A DNA stretch of 64,000 nt from Carettochelys insculpta (GCF_033958435.1 NC_134146.1:53711501-53775500); one strand, 5' to 3'. Shown: positions 12,486-23,243, numbered from the stretch's first letter. A program made the numbers and translations. The notes: generated from the sequence alone by a model not told the origin.

Positions 12486-12833
12486 TCAAAACAAAAAGCA
12501 GTCCAGTAGCACTTTAAAGACTAACAGAATAATTTATTAGGTGATGAGCTTTTGTGGGACAGACCCACTTACTCAGATCATAGCTGTACCAGAACAGACT
12601 CAATATTTAAGGCACAGAGAACCTAAAATAGTAATCAAAGTTGACAAATCAGAAAAATATCAAGGTGAGCAGATCAGAGAGTAGATGGGCAGAAGCGGGG
12701 GTGGGAGTCAAGAATTAAATTAAGCCAAGTATGCAAAAGAGCCCCTATAATGACCTAAAAAAATCCCATCTCGGTTCAAATCACGTGTTAGTGTCAAATT
12801 TGAATATAAAAGTGAGTCCCGCAGCCTCTCTTC
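12486..12833 (+). mobile_element. tRNA-SINE (CryI-like) inserted in CR1, with TSD
   Basis: It carries the SINE core GCAGTCCAGTAGCACTTTAA, GACTAACAGAATAATTTATT and GAGCTTTTGTGGGACAGACC, followed by a long tail. It is flanked by AGTGAATGCTA (12475-12485) and AGTGAGTGCTA (12834-12844), an 11-bp target-site duplication with one mismatch. The intact CR1 copy at 39215 has one such word at the homologous place (near 39850). The tRNA head is missing, so it is 5'-truncated. Confidence 0.85.
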
Positions 12834-12834
12834 A

Positions 12835-13416
12835 GTGAGTGCTAGTGGGAAAGGGGTAGGTTTAGAAGATAAAATAAAAAAAGAACAAGTTAAAAATCAC
12901 TTAGGAAAGTTAGATGTCTGCAAGTTACCAGGGCCTGATGAAATGCATCCTAGAATACTCAAGGAGCTGATAGAGGAGGTATCTGAGCCATTTGCTATCA
13001 TCTTTGGAAAATCATGGGAGACAGGAGAGATTCCAGAAGACTGGGAAAAGGCAAATATAGTGCTCATCTATAAAAAGTGGAATAAGAACAACACAGGAAA
13101 TGACAGACTGGTCAGTTTAACTTCTGTGCTAGGAAAGATAATGGAACAAGTAATTAAGGAAATCACCGGCAAACACTTGGAAGGTGGTGAGCTGATAGGG
13201 AGCAGCCAGCATGGATTTGCAAAGAACAAATCATGTCAAGCCAATCTGATAGTTTGCTTTGATAGGATAACAAGCCTTGTGGATAAGGGAGAAGCAGTGG
13301 ATGTGGTATTCCTAGATTTTAGTAAGGCATTTGATACGGTCTGGCATGATATTCTGATCAATAAACTAGGCAAATGCAACTTAGATGGGGCTACTGTAAG
13401 GTGGGTGCAAAACTAG
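12835..13416 (+). pseudogene. CR1 reverse transcriptase, N-terminal half
   Basis: This is an open stretch of the CR1 ORF2 product, an enzyme that copies the element RNA at a nicked target. It shows the fingers motif ([14 protein letters not shown]), [16 protein letters not shown], the [17 protein letters not shown] segment, [15 protein letters not shown] and RT motif A ([14 protein letters not shown]). The apparent start at 12835 comes partly from the duplicated target bases beside the SINE and is not the real start. The frame ends at TAG 13414-13416, after which coding continues in another frame. Confidence 0.85.
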
Positions 13417-13501
13417 CTGGATAACCATACTCAGAGTAGTTATTAATGGTTCTCAATCCTGTTGGAAGGGTATAACAAGTGGGCTTCCACAGGGGTCTGT
13501 A

Positions 13502-14218
13502 TTGGGACCGGTTCTGTTCAATATCTTCATCAATGATTTACATAGTGGCATAGAAAGTACGCTTATTAAGTTTGCAGATGATACCAAGCTAGGATGTGTT
13601 GCAGCTGCTTTGGCGGATAGGGTCGTAATTCAAAATGATCTGGACAAATTGGAGAAATGGTCTGAGGTAAACAGGATGAAGTTTAATACAGACGAATTAA
13701 AAGTGCTCCACTTAGGAAGGAACAATCAGTTTCACACACACAGAATGGGAAGCGACTGCCTAGGAAGGAGTATGGCAGAAAGGGATCTAGGGGTTATAGT
13801 GGATCACAAGTTAAATATGAGTCAACAGTGTGATGCTGTTGCAAAAAATGCAAACGTGATTCTGGGATACATTAACAGGTGTGTTGTGAACAAGACACAA
13901 GAAGTCATTCTTCTGCTCTACTCTGCACTGGTTAGGTCTCAGTTGGAGTATTGTGTCCAGTTCTGGGCGCTGCATTTCAAGAAGGATGTGGAGAAATTGG
14001 AAAAGGTCCAGAAAAGAGCAACAAGAATGATCAAGGGTCTAGAGAACATGGCCTGTGAAGAAAGGCTGAAAGAATTGGGCTTGTTTAGTTTGGAAAAAAA
14101 AAGATTAAGGGGGGACATGATAGCGGTTTTCAAGTACCTGAAAGGGTGTCATAAGGAGGAGGGAGAAAACTTGTTCTACTTGGCCTCTGAGGATAGGACA
14201 AGAGGCAAATGGGCCTAA
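13502..14218 (+). pseudogene. CR1 reverse transcriptase, C-terminal half
   Basis: This continues CR1 RT in a different frame from the preceding half. It contains the end of motif B (GPVLFNIFINDL), the catalytic motif C (LIKFADDTKLG), then the thumb and C-terminal CR1 region (LDKLEKWSEVNRMKFN, AERDLGVIVDHKLNMSQQCD, LEYCVQFWALHFKKDVEKLE and GLFSLEKKRLRGDMIAVFKY). The FADD catalytic aspartates are intact, but the frameshift upstream makes it a pseudogene. Confidence 0.88.
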
Positions 14219-14459
14219 ACTGCAGCAAGGGAGGTTTAGGTTGGACATTAGGAAAAAGCTTCTGTCAGGGTGGTCAAACACTGGAATGAATTGCCTAGGG
14301 AGGTTGTGGAATCTCCATTTCTGGAGCTATTTAAGAACAGGCTAGATAAATGTCTATCAGGGATGGTCTAAACAGCACTTGGTCCTGCCATGAGGGCAGG
14401 GGTCTGGACTCGATGAGCTCTCAAGGTCCCTTTCAGTCCTAGCATTCTATGATTCTATG

Positions 14460-15785
14460 GTCTCCTGCAGCCTTTTTGAATTTGCTGATGTCAAAATTGG
14501 TGTTTGCAGGAGTGGACACTTTGACTGTAAAGAAAAGACTGGCTGCCACCCTTACCCCCACTGGATGACTTGTTATTCTTTTTGGAACTGAAGTCCCTAT
14601 TGCTTTTTGGAGATTGTGCACCCATATTATCCCTTTATGATGCTCGTCTTCCATTTTCTCTTCCAGCCATAATAAAACCCAGTCTCCTTTGATATTGTCC
14701 GCTAGAAAAGCCAGGTTATTTTCTTCTGTACCAAGGTCTCCCCCTTTGGACTTACTCTTGCAATTTTGCTGAAGACTGCCGGGGAAGGAAGGTCTTCGAC
14801 AATTCTCCAGGAGAGTCTTTGTATGCATTTAGCACAAACAGGGCATCTGGGGTCTCTAGGGTATCAAAGTATGAGCTGCATGTATTGCTTTCCACCACTT
14901 GAGGGGTCCTTCTGTGGTATTAGATTTCTCTAATGACAGTTCTGAGGCCTTAGAGACCTGCATCTCCACCTAAGCACACTGGGTGGGCTGGGAACTCTGG
15001 AAGAAAGTGGCCCTCTGGGGAAATGAGGCATTCCGTCAGCCTCATCATGAACCATTTTAAAAGGAGAGCCCGCCAGAGGACAGACAGCCTGACTCTCATG
15101 GCTTTGGCCTCATCCTCCCCAGTAGATGTAATGATCCTGGCTTTACTATCTTGTCCTGATTACCATGGGCCTTTCAGGACTTGTTGAATAATATAGCAGC
15201 AAGTCTCCATATTCCTCTGGAAGAGGTCCAAGAGGCTCTTTTTAAAATGCTGGAAATCTTGCACGGTTGGATCCTGACAAAGGCCTTTCGCAAGCTGTCC
15301 GGGATGATCAGACGCTAGTGATCAATCAGCTACTTCAGTATTCACATGCAGGTGGTGAGAAGAGAGATATTTGATACCTATAAGGAGTGCCTTTTCCCTC
15401 ACTCACCTCCCAAAGTGCTAGTTGCTAGTGTAGTGGTTGTGAGGAGCAAGCAGCACAAGGCAAGATTTATGCCCCACCTAAAGGAGGCTGAGAAAGTGGA
15501 CATCTTTGCTAGAAAACAGATTGTCTGCCATCCAGTTCTGGATCTCAGACTGGTGGCCATATATGATTTCACCATTGTCAACAGGTTCACTGTTTTTGGG
15601 AAGTTGCCTCAAGACCGTGGAGAGTTATGTGAGGCGCCAGTCAACTTAAGTGAGCTGGTAGCCAGATCAGATATCCAGACGTTCCTGGTTGAGAGAGTTG
15701 CTGCATTAAGGTCCATGACAAAGTCTGTGGTGATGAAGGGCTCTACTCATGGCTCTCCTGGTGCAGGACAGGCTAATTGATAAGG
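14460..15785 (+). mobile_element. DIRS-like retrotransposon gag remnant
   Basis: From about 15180 the + strand reads as DIRS-type gag: FQDLLNNIAASLHIPLEEVQ, then a longer open stretch (15346-15780) with HLKEAEKVDIFARK, DLRLVAIYDFTIVNRF and SDIQTFLVERVAALRSMTKS. The part at 14460-14900 has no clear match but may be upstream gag. Frames are broken. DIRS elements use a tyrosine recombinase instead of an integrase. Confidence 0.6.
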
Positions 15786-16755
15786 CTCAAAATGTAATTG
15801 GAAACAGGGAATGATCATTGAATGGATCTCTCTCCCATGGAGTCCTGCTAGGATTGATTCCTCACGATATCCTATTTAGCATGTCTATTGATGACCTAGA
15901 AGAACACACAAACTTCACTGGTAGTTTGTGGATTATACCAAAATTGGGTGGGAGGCAGTAAATATTGAAGAGGGTTAGTCTCTAATACTGCATGATCTAG
16001 CTCAGTTGATAAACTGCTGCAAGCTAACAATATGCATATTAACATAGACAAATGTAAATATCTGCTATCCTTACAGGGTAGGGGACTCTATCCTTGGAAA
16101 TGGTGACTCTGAAAGATTTGGGGGTTGTGGTGGATAATGAACTGAATGCGAGTTCCCTAGTTGACACTGCCACAAGAATTAATGCGAGCTTTGGTCCATA
16201 AACAAGAGAATCTCAGGTGGGAGAAGAGTGGTTATTTTAGATCTGTATTTGGCACTGGCGTAATTATTGGTAGAATATTGTGTACCGTTCTGAACCTGTA
16301 ATTGAAAAAGAATGTTGATAAATGGGAGAGAGAAGTCAGTGAAGAACCACGAGAATCATTAAAGGATTACCAAATATACCTTTATCGTGATAGACTCAAG
16401 GTGTCCTATCTGTTTAGCTTAAAGAAAAGGTTGAGACAACTTGATGACAGACTACATCAGGGACAAATACGTAATGTTAGGCTCTTCAGTCTAGCAGAAA
16501 AATGTTTAACCCAATACAACAGCTGAGAGTTGAAGGTAGGCAAATTTAGACTGAAAATAAGGCATACATTTTAAACAGAGATTAATGGTTGAAACATTTT
16601 ACCAAGGAGTCCCAGTCATTGACAATCTTTAAATCATGATTGCATATTTTTCTAAAAGGCCTGTTCTGTGAATTATTTTGGGGCTGTTCTCTAGCCTGTC
16701 CTGTACAGGTGGTCATATTACATGATCACAATGGTCCCTTCTTGCCTTAGACTCT
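15786..16755 (+). mobile_element. old CR1-like LINE fragment
   Basis: Decayed CR1-type RT: a GVLLGLIPHDILFSMSIDDL-like segment, the LVDTATRINASF-like region, RLKVSYLFSLKKRLRQLDDR and a 3' UTR ending near TGGTCCCTTCTTGCCTTAGA. It differs strongly from the younger CR1 copies here and belongs to an older subfamily. All frames are broken. Confidence 0.65.
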
Positions 16756-16779
16756 TTGACTATATAAATCGCTAAAGAA

Positions 16780-18440
16780 GAAGTCTTCCATTTAAGTGTG
16801 ATAAATTGTTTAACACACATACAGACATGTCTCACTCTCCATGCTTTGAGAGACTCCCAGGCCATGTTACGCTCTTTGGGCATCTAAAGGCCTGCAACAG
16901 GAAGGAAGTTTGACAGGTTGCAGTGTAGAAGAACCCTGCCCTCTGGTATTCTGTCATCAACAGCAGAACCACTGCTGCTGGATTAAGCATCAAGAGACAC
17001 AAAGGAGGGCTATCTCAGGGTAGTATTACTTTGCATCCTTGCTAATGCAGACTACTAAATCAGTTTTAAAAAGGCTGTCGAGTTTTACACCTGCTATTCC
17101 AACAAGTCTGGACTCCTCTGTTCCTTCTTTTCTATATCCTTTCTTGCGGGTGGTGCTCTTCTCATGAGAGCATTTGCTATACGTTGTAGAGCAGGGGTCA
17201 GCAACTCGCCAGCATGCATGCCACTCTTGGCATGCAAGCCGGTTTTTAGTGGCAGGCAGAGGGAACTCGGCCCCGCCATCTTCCCTCCCATGCAGCAGGA
17301 GAGCAAAGATTGGGACGGGCAAGCCCCATGTGCAAGCCAGCCAGTGGAGGGCCACACACCTGGGTTGTGCTCCTGCACTACCCCACTCACTTCCACCGTT
17401 CACCCTCCCCATGGAGCCATCTGGCCCATCCATCCCCCACCCGTGCCCCATCCAGGAAGGCAACCTGCTGCCTGTAAATACCTGCATGGGGTGAGACACA
17501 TTTAGAGGAACCCCGGCAGGGGCTTTCCCAAGAGACTCACCTGGGCTCTGAGTCTGTGCTGCCTCCCTTACTTCCACCCTGCCCCCTCCCTAGGGAGCCA
17601 TCTGCCTGCTTGGCTCTGTGTAGCCTCCATCAGTGCCCCACCTGGACCGGAGAGGAAACCCACAGCTGGGTAAGTCTCTGCAGGGGGTGCTGGGCATAGA
17701 GGGGCCCTGGCAGTGGGGCACATGCAGCCATACGTGGTCTCTGGGCCTGCAGTGTCCCCCTCGCTCCCATCCTCCTCCTCCTTCAGGGTGCCATCCAGCT
17801 GCCTAGCGCTGGCATAGCCCCCAGTGCCCATGAAGGGTAGGGGGCCAGGGATGCTGGGCATAGGGGGACCCTGGCCGTGGCTGACCCAGCCCCACCTTGT
17901 GCTCCCCCTGGAGTCTGAGGGGTGGATGTGTCACATGTTCCCTTCCCCCTGCACAGACAGGTGAAAGTATGGTGGGTCTCCTATATCAACGGCACTCAGG
18001 CTGTACATAGAGGACAAAAGGTCAAATTTTGGCACTCCGCCTCAGAAAGGTTCATGACCCCTGCTGTAGAGTCTGTCTTGCAACAAAGAATAACAGAGTG
18101 AGTGGAAAAGACTTTTACTCAAATAATTTCATCATCCCAGAAAAGAAGGAACAATGGAACTCTGTCTTAGATCTCAAGAAGCTGAATATGTTTATCTGCC
18201 TCCTGAAGTTCAGGATCGTTATCCTGTCTCTGATCATTCCCTTTCTAAATACTGGTTCTCAGCTCTTGCGCTCAAGAAAGCATATTTCCAAATACATATC
18301 TACCCAGTGCATGGAAGATTCCTGTGGTTCAGTGGTGTCCCAAGGCATTGTTCTTGTGATTTCTTGATGGCATGATGATCATCAACCTGCTTTTGGTGGT
18401 GGGTACATTTCTGTCACCTGGAGCAGCAGTGTACCTTTAA
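16780..18440 (+). mobile_element. DIRS-like RT remnant, split by hAT element
   Basis: The + strand before 17183 contains a decayed RT-upstream segment (VEFYTCYSNKSGLLC). After 18072 the DIRS RT fingers region follows: RVSGKDFYSNNFIIPEKKEQ, SVLDLKKLNMFI, then in another frame ALALKKAYFQIHIYPVHGRF. These match the order found in DIRS RTs (FYS-F-IPKK, LDLR-LN, DLKDAYFHI). A hAT element sits between the two parts with an 8-bp duplication. Confidence 0.65.
17192..18063. mobile_element. hAT-like non-autonomous element with 8-bp TSD
   Basis: It begins CAGGGGTCAGCAAC and ends CATGACCCCTG, the inverse terminus. It is flanked by TTGTAGAG (17184-17191) and CTGTAGAG (18064-18071), an 8-bp duplication with one mismatch, as expected for hAT. 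The interior is GC-rich and shares TTGACC/GCACTC words with the copies near 5219 and 38884. The DIRS reading frame resumes across it. Confidence 0.8.
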
Positions 18441-18444
18441 TTTT

Positions 18445-20335
18445 TAAGGTCATACCAGGCACTCCACTTGAAACGGACCACCAGCCAGACATTGATCGCT
18501 ACCCATTGGGCCCATCTGTCAAGTCAGCTTTCTATCCATCTTACAGTCCATGTATCCAATCCGTACTTCCTTAACTTGTGGGCAAGAATGTTGTGGGAGA
18601 GTGTATCAAAAGCTTTGCTAAAGTCAAGATATATCACATCCACTGACTTCTCTGTGTTCAGAGAGCCAATTACCTCATCATAGAAGCTAATCAGATTGGT
18701 CAGCCACGACTTGCCCTTGGTGAATCCTTGACTACTCTTGATCACTCTCCCCTCCTCCAAGTGCTCCAAAATGGATTCTTTGATGATCCCCTTCCTGATT
18801 TTTCCAGGGACTGAGGTAAGTCTGACCAGTCTGTAGGTCCCTGGATTGTCTGCCTTCCCTTTTTTAAAGATGGATACTACATTTGGCTTTTCCCAGTCAT
18901 CCGGAATCTTTCCTGATCTCCACAAGTTTTCAAAGATAGTGGCCAAAGGCTCTGCAGTGACATCTACCAATTCCCTCAGTACCCTTGGATGCATTAAATC
19001 TGGACCTGTAGATTTGTGTACGTCTAGCTTTTCGAAGTAGCTCTTTCCCCACTGAAGGCTTCCCATACTTCATTGCCTAGTGCTGTAGGTTGGGAACTGA
19101 TCTTGTCTGTGAAGACTGAGGCAAAAAAATCATTGAGTACAATAGTGCCTCAATTTACGTGAGGGTTGCATCAACCTCACACAACTCCAATTTCTTGGGG
19201 TTGGGGGGGAGATAGGGAGCAGCTTTTTTTCCCTGGCAGAATGCACATTCTGTAGCCAGGGAAGCAGTAGGAGCACCTGGAGCTCCTTTTGGAAGGTAAG
19301 TCCTGGGGTTGGGGTGGGGGGGGGCACAGTTGGGAGGGTTAAATCTGGCGGTGGGCTGGGGCCGTGGGAGGTTGGGGTAGGGGGGTTTAAGCCTGGGGTG
19401 GGTTAGGGCTGCAGGGGAGGGGGTGGAGGGTTGGAGTTGATTAGGAGCCAGGCCATGGGCAGGGTGAGTCAGAGCCAGGCCACGGTGGTGGGGGGGTGGG
19501 GTGTTGAGCCAGAGCAGGGCCATGGGAGGGGTTGAGCTGGATCCACGCACAGGGTGGGGGTGGGGGTGGGGTTGAACCAGGACTGTGCAGGTTGAGCCGG
19601 GGGAGCCAGATTTTGAGTCTCACTTAACTCACGTTAATGCGAGTTAAGACTCGAAATCGCGCATTTCGGGGGTTCACTGCCCTTCAGCTTTTCCTGCATT
19701 ATCTGTCACTAGGTTACCTCCCTCCTCCAGTAAGGGCCCCACACCCTCTCTGATCACCCTCCTATTGTTAACATGTCTGTAGAAAACCTTCTTGTTACCC
19801 TTCACATTCCTTGCTAGCTGTCGTTCCAATTGTGCTTTCGCTTTCCTGATGACTCCCAAGCATTCTCTAGCAATAAATTTATATTCCTCTTTAGTAGTCT
19901 GTCCAAGTTTCTGCTTCTTAGACACATGCTTTTTGAGTTTGAGCTCACCAAGCTGGTTGCCTACCGTGTTTGCTTTTCTTACTGCTCGTTGAGATGGTTT
20001 GTTCCTGTGCCTTCAATAAGACTTCTTTAAAATACTGCCAGTTCTCCGGAACGCCTTTCCCTTTTTTATCTGTTTCCCAAGGGATCCTGTGTATCAGTTC
20101 TCTCAGGGAGTCAGAGTCTGCTCTTCTGAAATCAAGGGTCTGTATTTTACTGCTCACGTTTCTTCCTTTTGTCAGATCCTGAAGTCCATCATCTCATGAT
20201 TGCTGCAGCCCAGGTTGCCACCCACTTCTATATCTCCTACTAGTTCTTCCCTGTTTGTGAGCAGCAGGCCTCTGGGTGTTCCTCTCATGTGCAACCTCTT
20301 GACACAAGATGTGGGAGAAGATTCCCCATTTATGT
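18445..20335 (-). mobile_element. CR1 LINE internal fragment, split by Tigger-like element
   Basis: The minus strand encodes the CR1 linker and RT: TLDFRRADSDSLRELIHRIP, the ECLGVIRKAKAQLE region, LDVHKSTGPDLMHPRVLREL, IPDDWEKPNVVSIFKKG and RT motif A ([14 protein letters not shown]). The 3' half of RT, the 3' UTR and the ATTCTATG end are absent: the copy stops at about 18445 against DIRS sequence. A Tigger-like element interrupts it at 19140-19679. Confidence 0.85.
19140..19679. mobile_element. Tigger/mariner-like MITE inside CR1
   Basis: It starts CAATAGTGCCTCAATTTACG after TA and ends CATTTCGGGGGTTCACTG, after which the CR1 frame resumes (TTCAGCTTTTCC). The interior is G-rich on this strand, as in the 24927 copy. 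Proline-rich open frames on the complement are composition artefacts. Confidence 0.75.
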
Positions 20336-20704
20336 GTCCCCTAACACGGTAGTATTTTAATGGATATTGGATCTAAAAAGATCTTTTTCGGTGGATGCTC
20401 ACGCCATTTTGAGGCGTAGCAGGAAAGGTTTCAGCAGCAAAGTGTAAAAAGATCACGATTTGATGTGACCAATCAGGATTTCCTCTGCTGTTGGTAAGGT
20501 CACCTGATGTGCTAGATTAATTACTATCCTAAAATTGCCAGAGCTGTCTTTCTGCTCTGTGAAGGTGCTCTTTGGTTCCATCAGTGTTTCATTCACCAGC
20601 AGGCAGCTATAGTGGTTTTTGCAGCTGGTTCTTTACTAGTTTCTCGACGGTTTATTCAGATTATTTTTGAAAGTGATGAAGACTCTACTGGTTTGGGACT
20701 TGAA
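20336..20704. other. intron, unclassified
   Basis: A possible DIRS-type terminal segment (a GTTTCTCGACGGTTTATTC motif) is present, but I cannot place it. No coding potential is evident. Confidence 0.3.
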
Positions 20705-21015
20705 GAATCATAGAAATAGAAAGGACCTCTAGAGATCTTCAAATCTTGTACCTTCCACTCACAGCAGGACCAAGCCCCATTGTGACCATCCCTGACTGTT
20801 GTTTATCTAACCTATTCTTAAAAACCTCCATTGAGCCACAACCTCCCTGCAAAATTTATTCCAGTGCTTAACCAGCCTTAAAGTTAGTTTTTCCCAAGGT
20901 CAACCTAAACCTCCTTTGCTGCAATTTAAGGCTATTACTGCTTGTCCTAACTTCAGAGATTGAAAGTCCATCTCTGGACAGCGGCTGTGACAGTAAATCT
21001 TGGGCTCAGTAAGCT
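20705..21015 (-). mobile_element. CR1 LINE 3' end fragment (older)
   Basis: On the minus strand this is the CR1 tail. The + strand begins AATCATAGAAATAGAAAGGA, the inverse of a CR1 end, and the LRQGRFRLTLGKTN-like codons follow. It is 5'-truncated and diverged. Confidence 0.75.
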
Positions 21016-21294
21016 TTGCTACAATATGAACAAGGTCCCTCTTGGGACCAGTATGGGAGCACACTCAACAAGGACCTAGGAAACCTCTCTAGCAGTCACT
21101 CAAAAATATCTAGACCTCTGGCAGGTACAGGACAGAAGTGAAGCCCAACATGTACCTTTGCAAAACATTATGCTCTGACTCAGGCCCATGCTTTTGTTGT
21201 TGCCCTGTGCTGAGCAATCCTTCAGTGAGCTGTGAAGCAAAGCTCCAGGCCCTTCTTACCTCAAGGAGCGAGTTGCTGTGAAGTTTCAAGCTCT

Positions 21295-21902
21295 GCTTTT
21301 TCCTGCCTGTGAGAAAGGATCTTCGAAAACTGGAACATCTGTGCCAAGACAGAGTTCCTTATATACCATGCAGTGGTTATTCCAATGACATTGTACGCAT
21401 GTGAAACCTGGACAACATGCAAACATTGAACAGTATCATCAACACTGCCTCAGGAGAATCCTGTATATCTCTTGTGGGGACAGGCACACAATCACTAACA
21501 TCCTGGAAGAGTCAAGCATGACCAGCGTTCAGGCCATTATCATTCTACAACTGCTTTAGAGTGGTCACGTTCGGATGTCTGATTAGCGCCTCCCAAAACA
21601 AACAGCAACAAAGGGTCCTGTGGCACCTTATAGACTAACAGAAAAGTTTTGAGCATGAGCTTTGATGAGCACAGACTCACTTCATCAGATGCTGTTTTCA
21701 GAGTTGAAGGAAGGATGGACGAGTGCTGAGGGCCAGAGGAAGTGCTATAAGGATCTGCTGAAGACACTCATGAAAAAAGTGCAGCGTTAGTGTCAACACT
21801 TGGGAGAGTCTTGCTCTTGACTATTGCCAGTGGAGAGCAATAATCTCTGAGGGGATGGCACAGTTTGAGAGGTCGTTATTGAGTGACCGCAAGAAAACTA
21901 TA
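21295..21902 (+). mobile_element. RTE-like LINE C-terminal part
   Basis: Decayed 3' end of an EN-RT protein of the same family as 7220-10065: the CETWTT block, a QYHQHCLRRILYISC segment, the LLQLL*SGHVRM-like motif, then RGPEEVL-RIC-RHS and a CQW-AI segment. It is interrupted by a SINE (21599-21709) and by a second RTE element (21916-23225). Host sequence resumes at 23239. Confidence 0.65.
21599..21709 (+). mobile_element. CryI-like SINE fragment
   Basis: It contains AGGGTCCTGTGGCACCTTAT, AGACTAACAGAAAAGTTTTG and ACTCACTTCATCAGATG, the body of the SINE also seen at 24507 and 37771. The tRNA-like head is missing. It lies inside an RTE copy. No clear duplication was found. Confidence 0.8.
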
Positions 21903-21915
21903 CAAGGAACAAGTA

Positions 21916-23225
21916 GTAGTAGGCATCCTTCAGTCTGCATAGACGATGGATCGCGCCCTTTATAGTTTCAATTGAGGACTTCATTTACAGCATCTACTGT
22001 GACTATGAAGACCCACACGAGAGTGACAGTCCTTGCTGCATCTCTTGCAGATGTGGTGGGTGTCTGGTAAGTCCTTAGTGTGCTTTCTGTGTGCTCGCTT
22101 CTCCTCTGCTAGCTGTCTGATCCTCATCTTGCCCTTCTGAAGGCCCTTGTGTAACCCCTGCCTCCATCTGCTGCAGTCATCTGCTAGTTCTTCCCAATTG
22201 TCCAGCTCGATGTCTACCTCTCTGAGGTGTCTCTTGCAGACATCTTTGTAGCGCAACTGGGGGCGTCCGGGAGGTCTTTTGCCAAAGGCTAGCTGACCAT
22301 ACAGGATGTCTTTTGGAATGCTTCCATCATTCATCCTGTGGACGTGGCCAAGCCAGCGGAGCCGACGCTGCCCAAGGAGGGTGTGCATGGTTGGGATTCC
22401 AGCTTGCTCGAGGACGGCGGTGTTGATCCCTCTGTCCTTCCATGATATTCCAAGGATGCGCCTGAGGCAGCACAAGTGGAAGACGTTCAGCCTCTTTTCC
22501 TGGAGGGCACACAAGGTCCAAGTCTCGCTGCCATAAAGGAGGGTTCTGAGGATGCAGGCTCTGTAGACTTGCATTTTGGTGTGAGTGTACAGCTTGTTGT
22601 TATTCCACACTCTCTTGCTGAGTCTGGACAGAGTTGTGGCCGCTTTTCCGATCCTCCTGTTTAGCTCAGTGTCCAACGACAGGGTGTCAGTGATGGTGGA
22701 CCTGAGGTAAACGAACTTGTGGATGACCTCTAACATATAGTTGTCAATGCTGATTGATGGGGATTCAGCAACATCCTGACCGAGTACGTTTGTCTTCTTT
22801 AGGCTGATGGTAAGCCCAAAGTCCTTGCACGCTTTGGAGAACTGATCCAGCAGTTTCTGAAGCTGGTCTTCTGTGTGAGACACTACAGCAGCATCGTCTG
22901 CGAACAGCATGTCTCTGATGAGGACTTCCTGCACCTTAGACTTAGCTTTCAGCCTTGCAAGATTAAACTGTTTCCCATCAGATCTTGTGTGCAGCAAGAT
23001 GCCCTCTGTTGAAGATCCAAAGGCATGCTTCAGGAGGAGTGCGAAGAAGATCCCAAACAATGTCGGAGCAAGCACACATCCTTGTTTGATGCCGCTCCTG
23101 ATTCTGAAAGCATCCGATAATGTGCCATCATATTGGATGGTTCCTCTCGTGTCTTCGTGGAACGACTGGATCATCTTGAGTAACCGTGGAGGACAGCCTA
23201 TCTTGTGGAGCAGTTTCTGTTCAAA
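21916..23225 (-). mobile_element. young RTE-like LINE, 5'-truncated, 13-bp TSD
   Basis: The insertion is flanked by the identical 13-mer CAAGGAACAAGTA at 21903-21915 and 23226-23238. On the minus strand it ends in a CTACTACTAC-type microsatellite tail, usual for RTE-like 3' ends. It carries an uninterrupted RT frame (see next entry), which suggests a recent insertion. The endonuclease and RT motif A are missing by 5' truncation. Confidence 0.88.
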
Positions 23226-23243
23226 CAAGGAACAAGTATTCAA
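21981..23243 (-). CDS. RTE-like reverse transcriptase, truncated but open
   Basis: This 420-codon open frame encodes the C-terminal half of a non-LTR reverse transcriptase. From the N-terminus it shows KIGCPPRLLKMIQSFHED, the motif B region (GIKQGCVLAPTLFGIFFALL), catalytic motif C FADDAAVVSH, ISLKKTNVLGQD, the VYLRSTITDTLSLDTELN segment, YGSETWTL, RRLRWLGHVHRM and GKRPPGRPQLRYKDVCKR. A C-terminal zinc-finger-like motif of the form CxxCxxxCHSRxGLHSHxRxC closes the protein. The first six codons come from the flank; the true start is lost. It cannot act alone without its endonuclease, but the frame shows no decay. It is a transposon ORF, not a host gene. Confidence 0.85.
   Translation of the reverse strand: MNTCSLFEQKLLHKIGCPPRLLKMIQSFHEDTRGTIQYDGTLSDAFRIRSGIKQGCVLAPTLFGIFFALLLKHAFGSSTEGILLHTRSDGKQFNLARLKAKSKVQEVLIRDMLFADDAAVVSHTEDQLQKLLDQFSKACKDFGLTISLKKTNVLGQDVAESPSISIDNYMLEVIHKFVYLRSTITDTLSLDTELNRRIGKAATTLSRLSKRVWNNNKLYTHTKMQVYRACILRTLLYGSETWTLCALQEKRLNVFHLCCLRRILGISWKDRGINTAVLEQAGIPTMHTLLGQRRLRWLGHVHRMNDGSIPKDILYGQLAFGKRPPGRPQLRYKDVCKRHLREVDIELDNWEELADDCSRWRQGLHKGLQKGKMRIRQLAEEKRAHRKHTKDLPDTHHICKRCSKDCHSRVGLHSHSRCCK

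Larger units (their letters stand above)
10990..14459 (+). mobile_element. CR1 LINE, long copy split by a SINE
   Basis: The copy begins with the CR1 block around GAGGGCTTTAAACTAGG and contains an endonuclease region at 11230-11700 (YTNARS, GIAETWWDNTHDW, GIYYRPPT, VVMGDF). The linker follows to 12474, and RT runs from 12844 to 14218. The 3' UTR ends in ATTCTATGATTCTATG at 14459. Frameshifts and stops break the protein into pieces, so it is inactive. A SINE with target-site duplication is inserted at 12486-12833. Confidence 0.9.

Noticed and set aside
14439..14828. 129-codon minus-strand frame near a CR1 end
   Set aside because: It begins in unassigned sequence, runs into the CR1 3' terminus and lacks any recognised motif.
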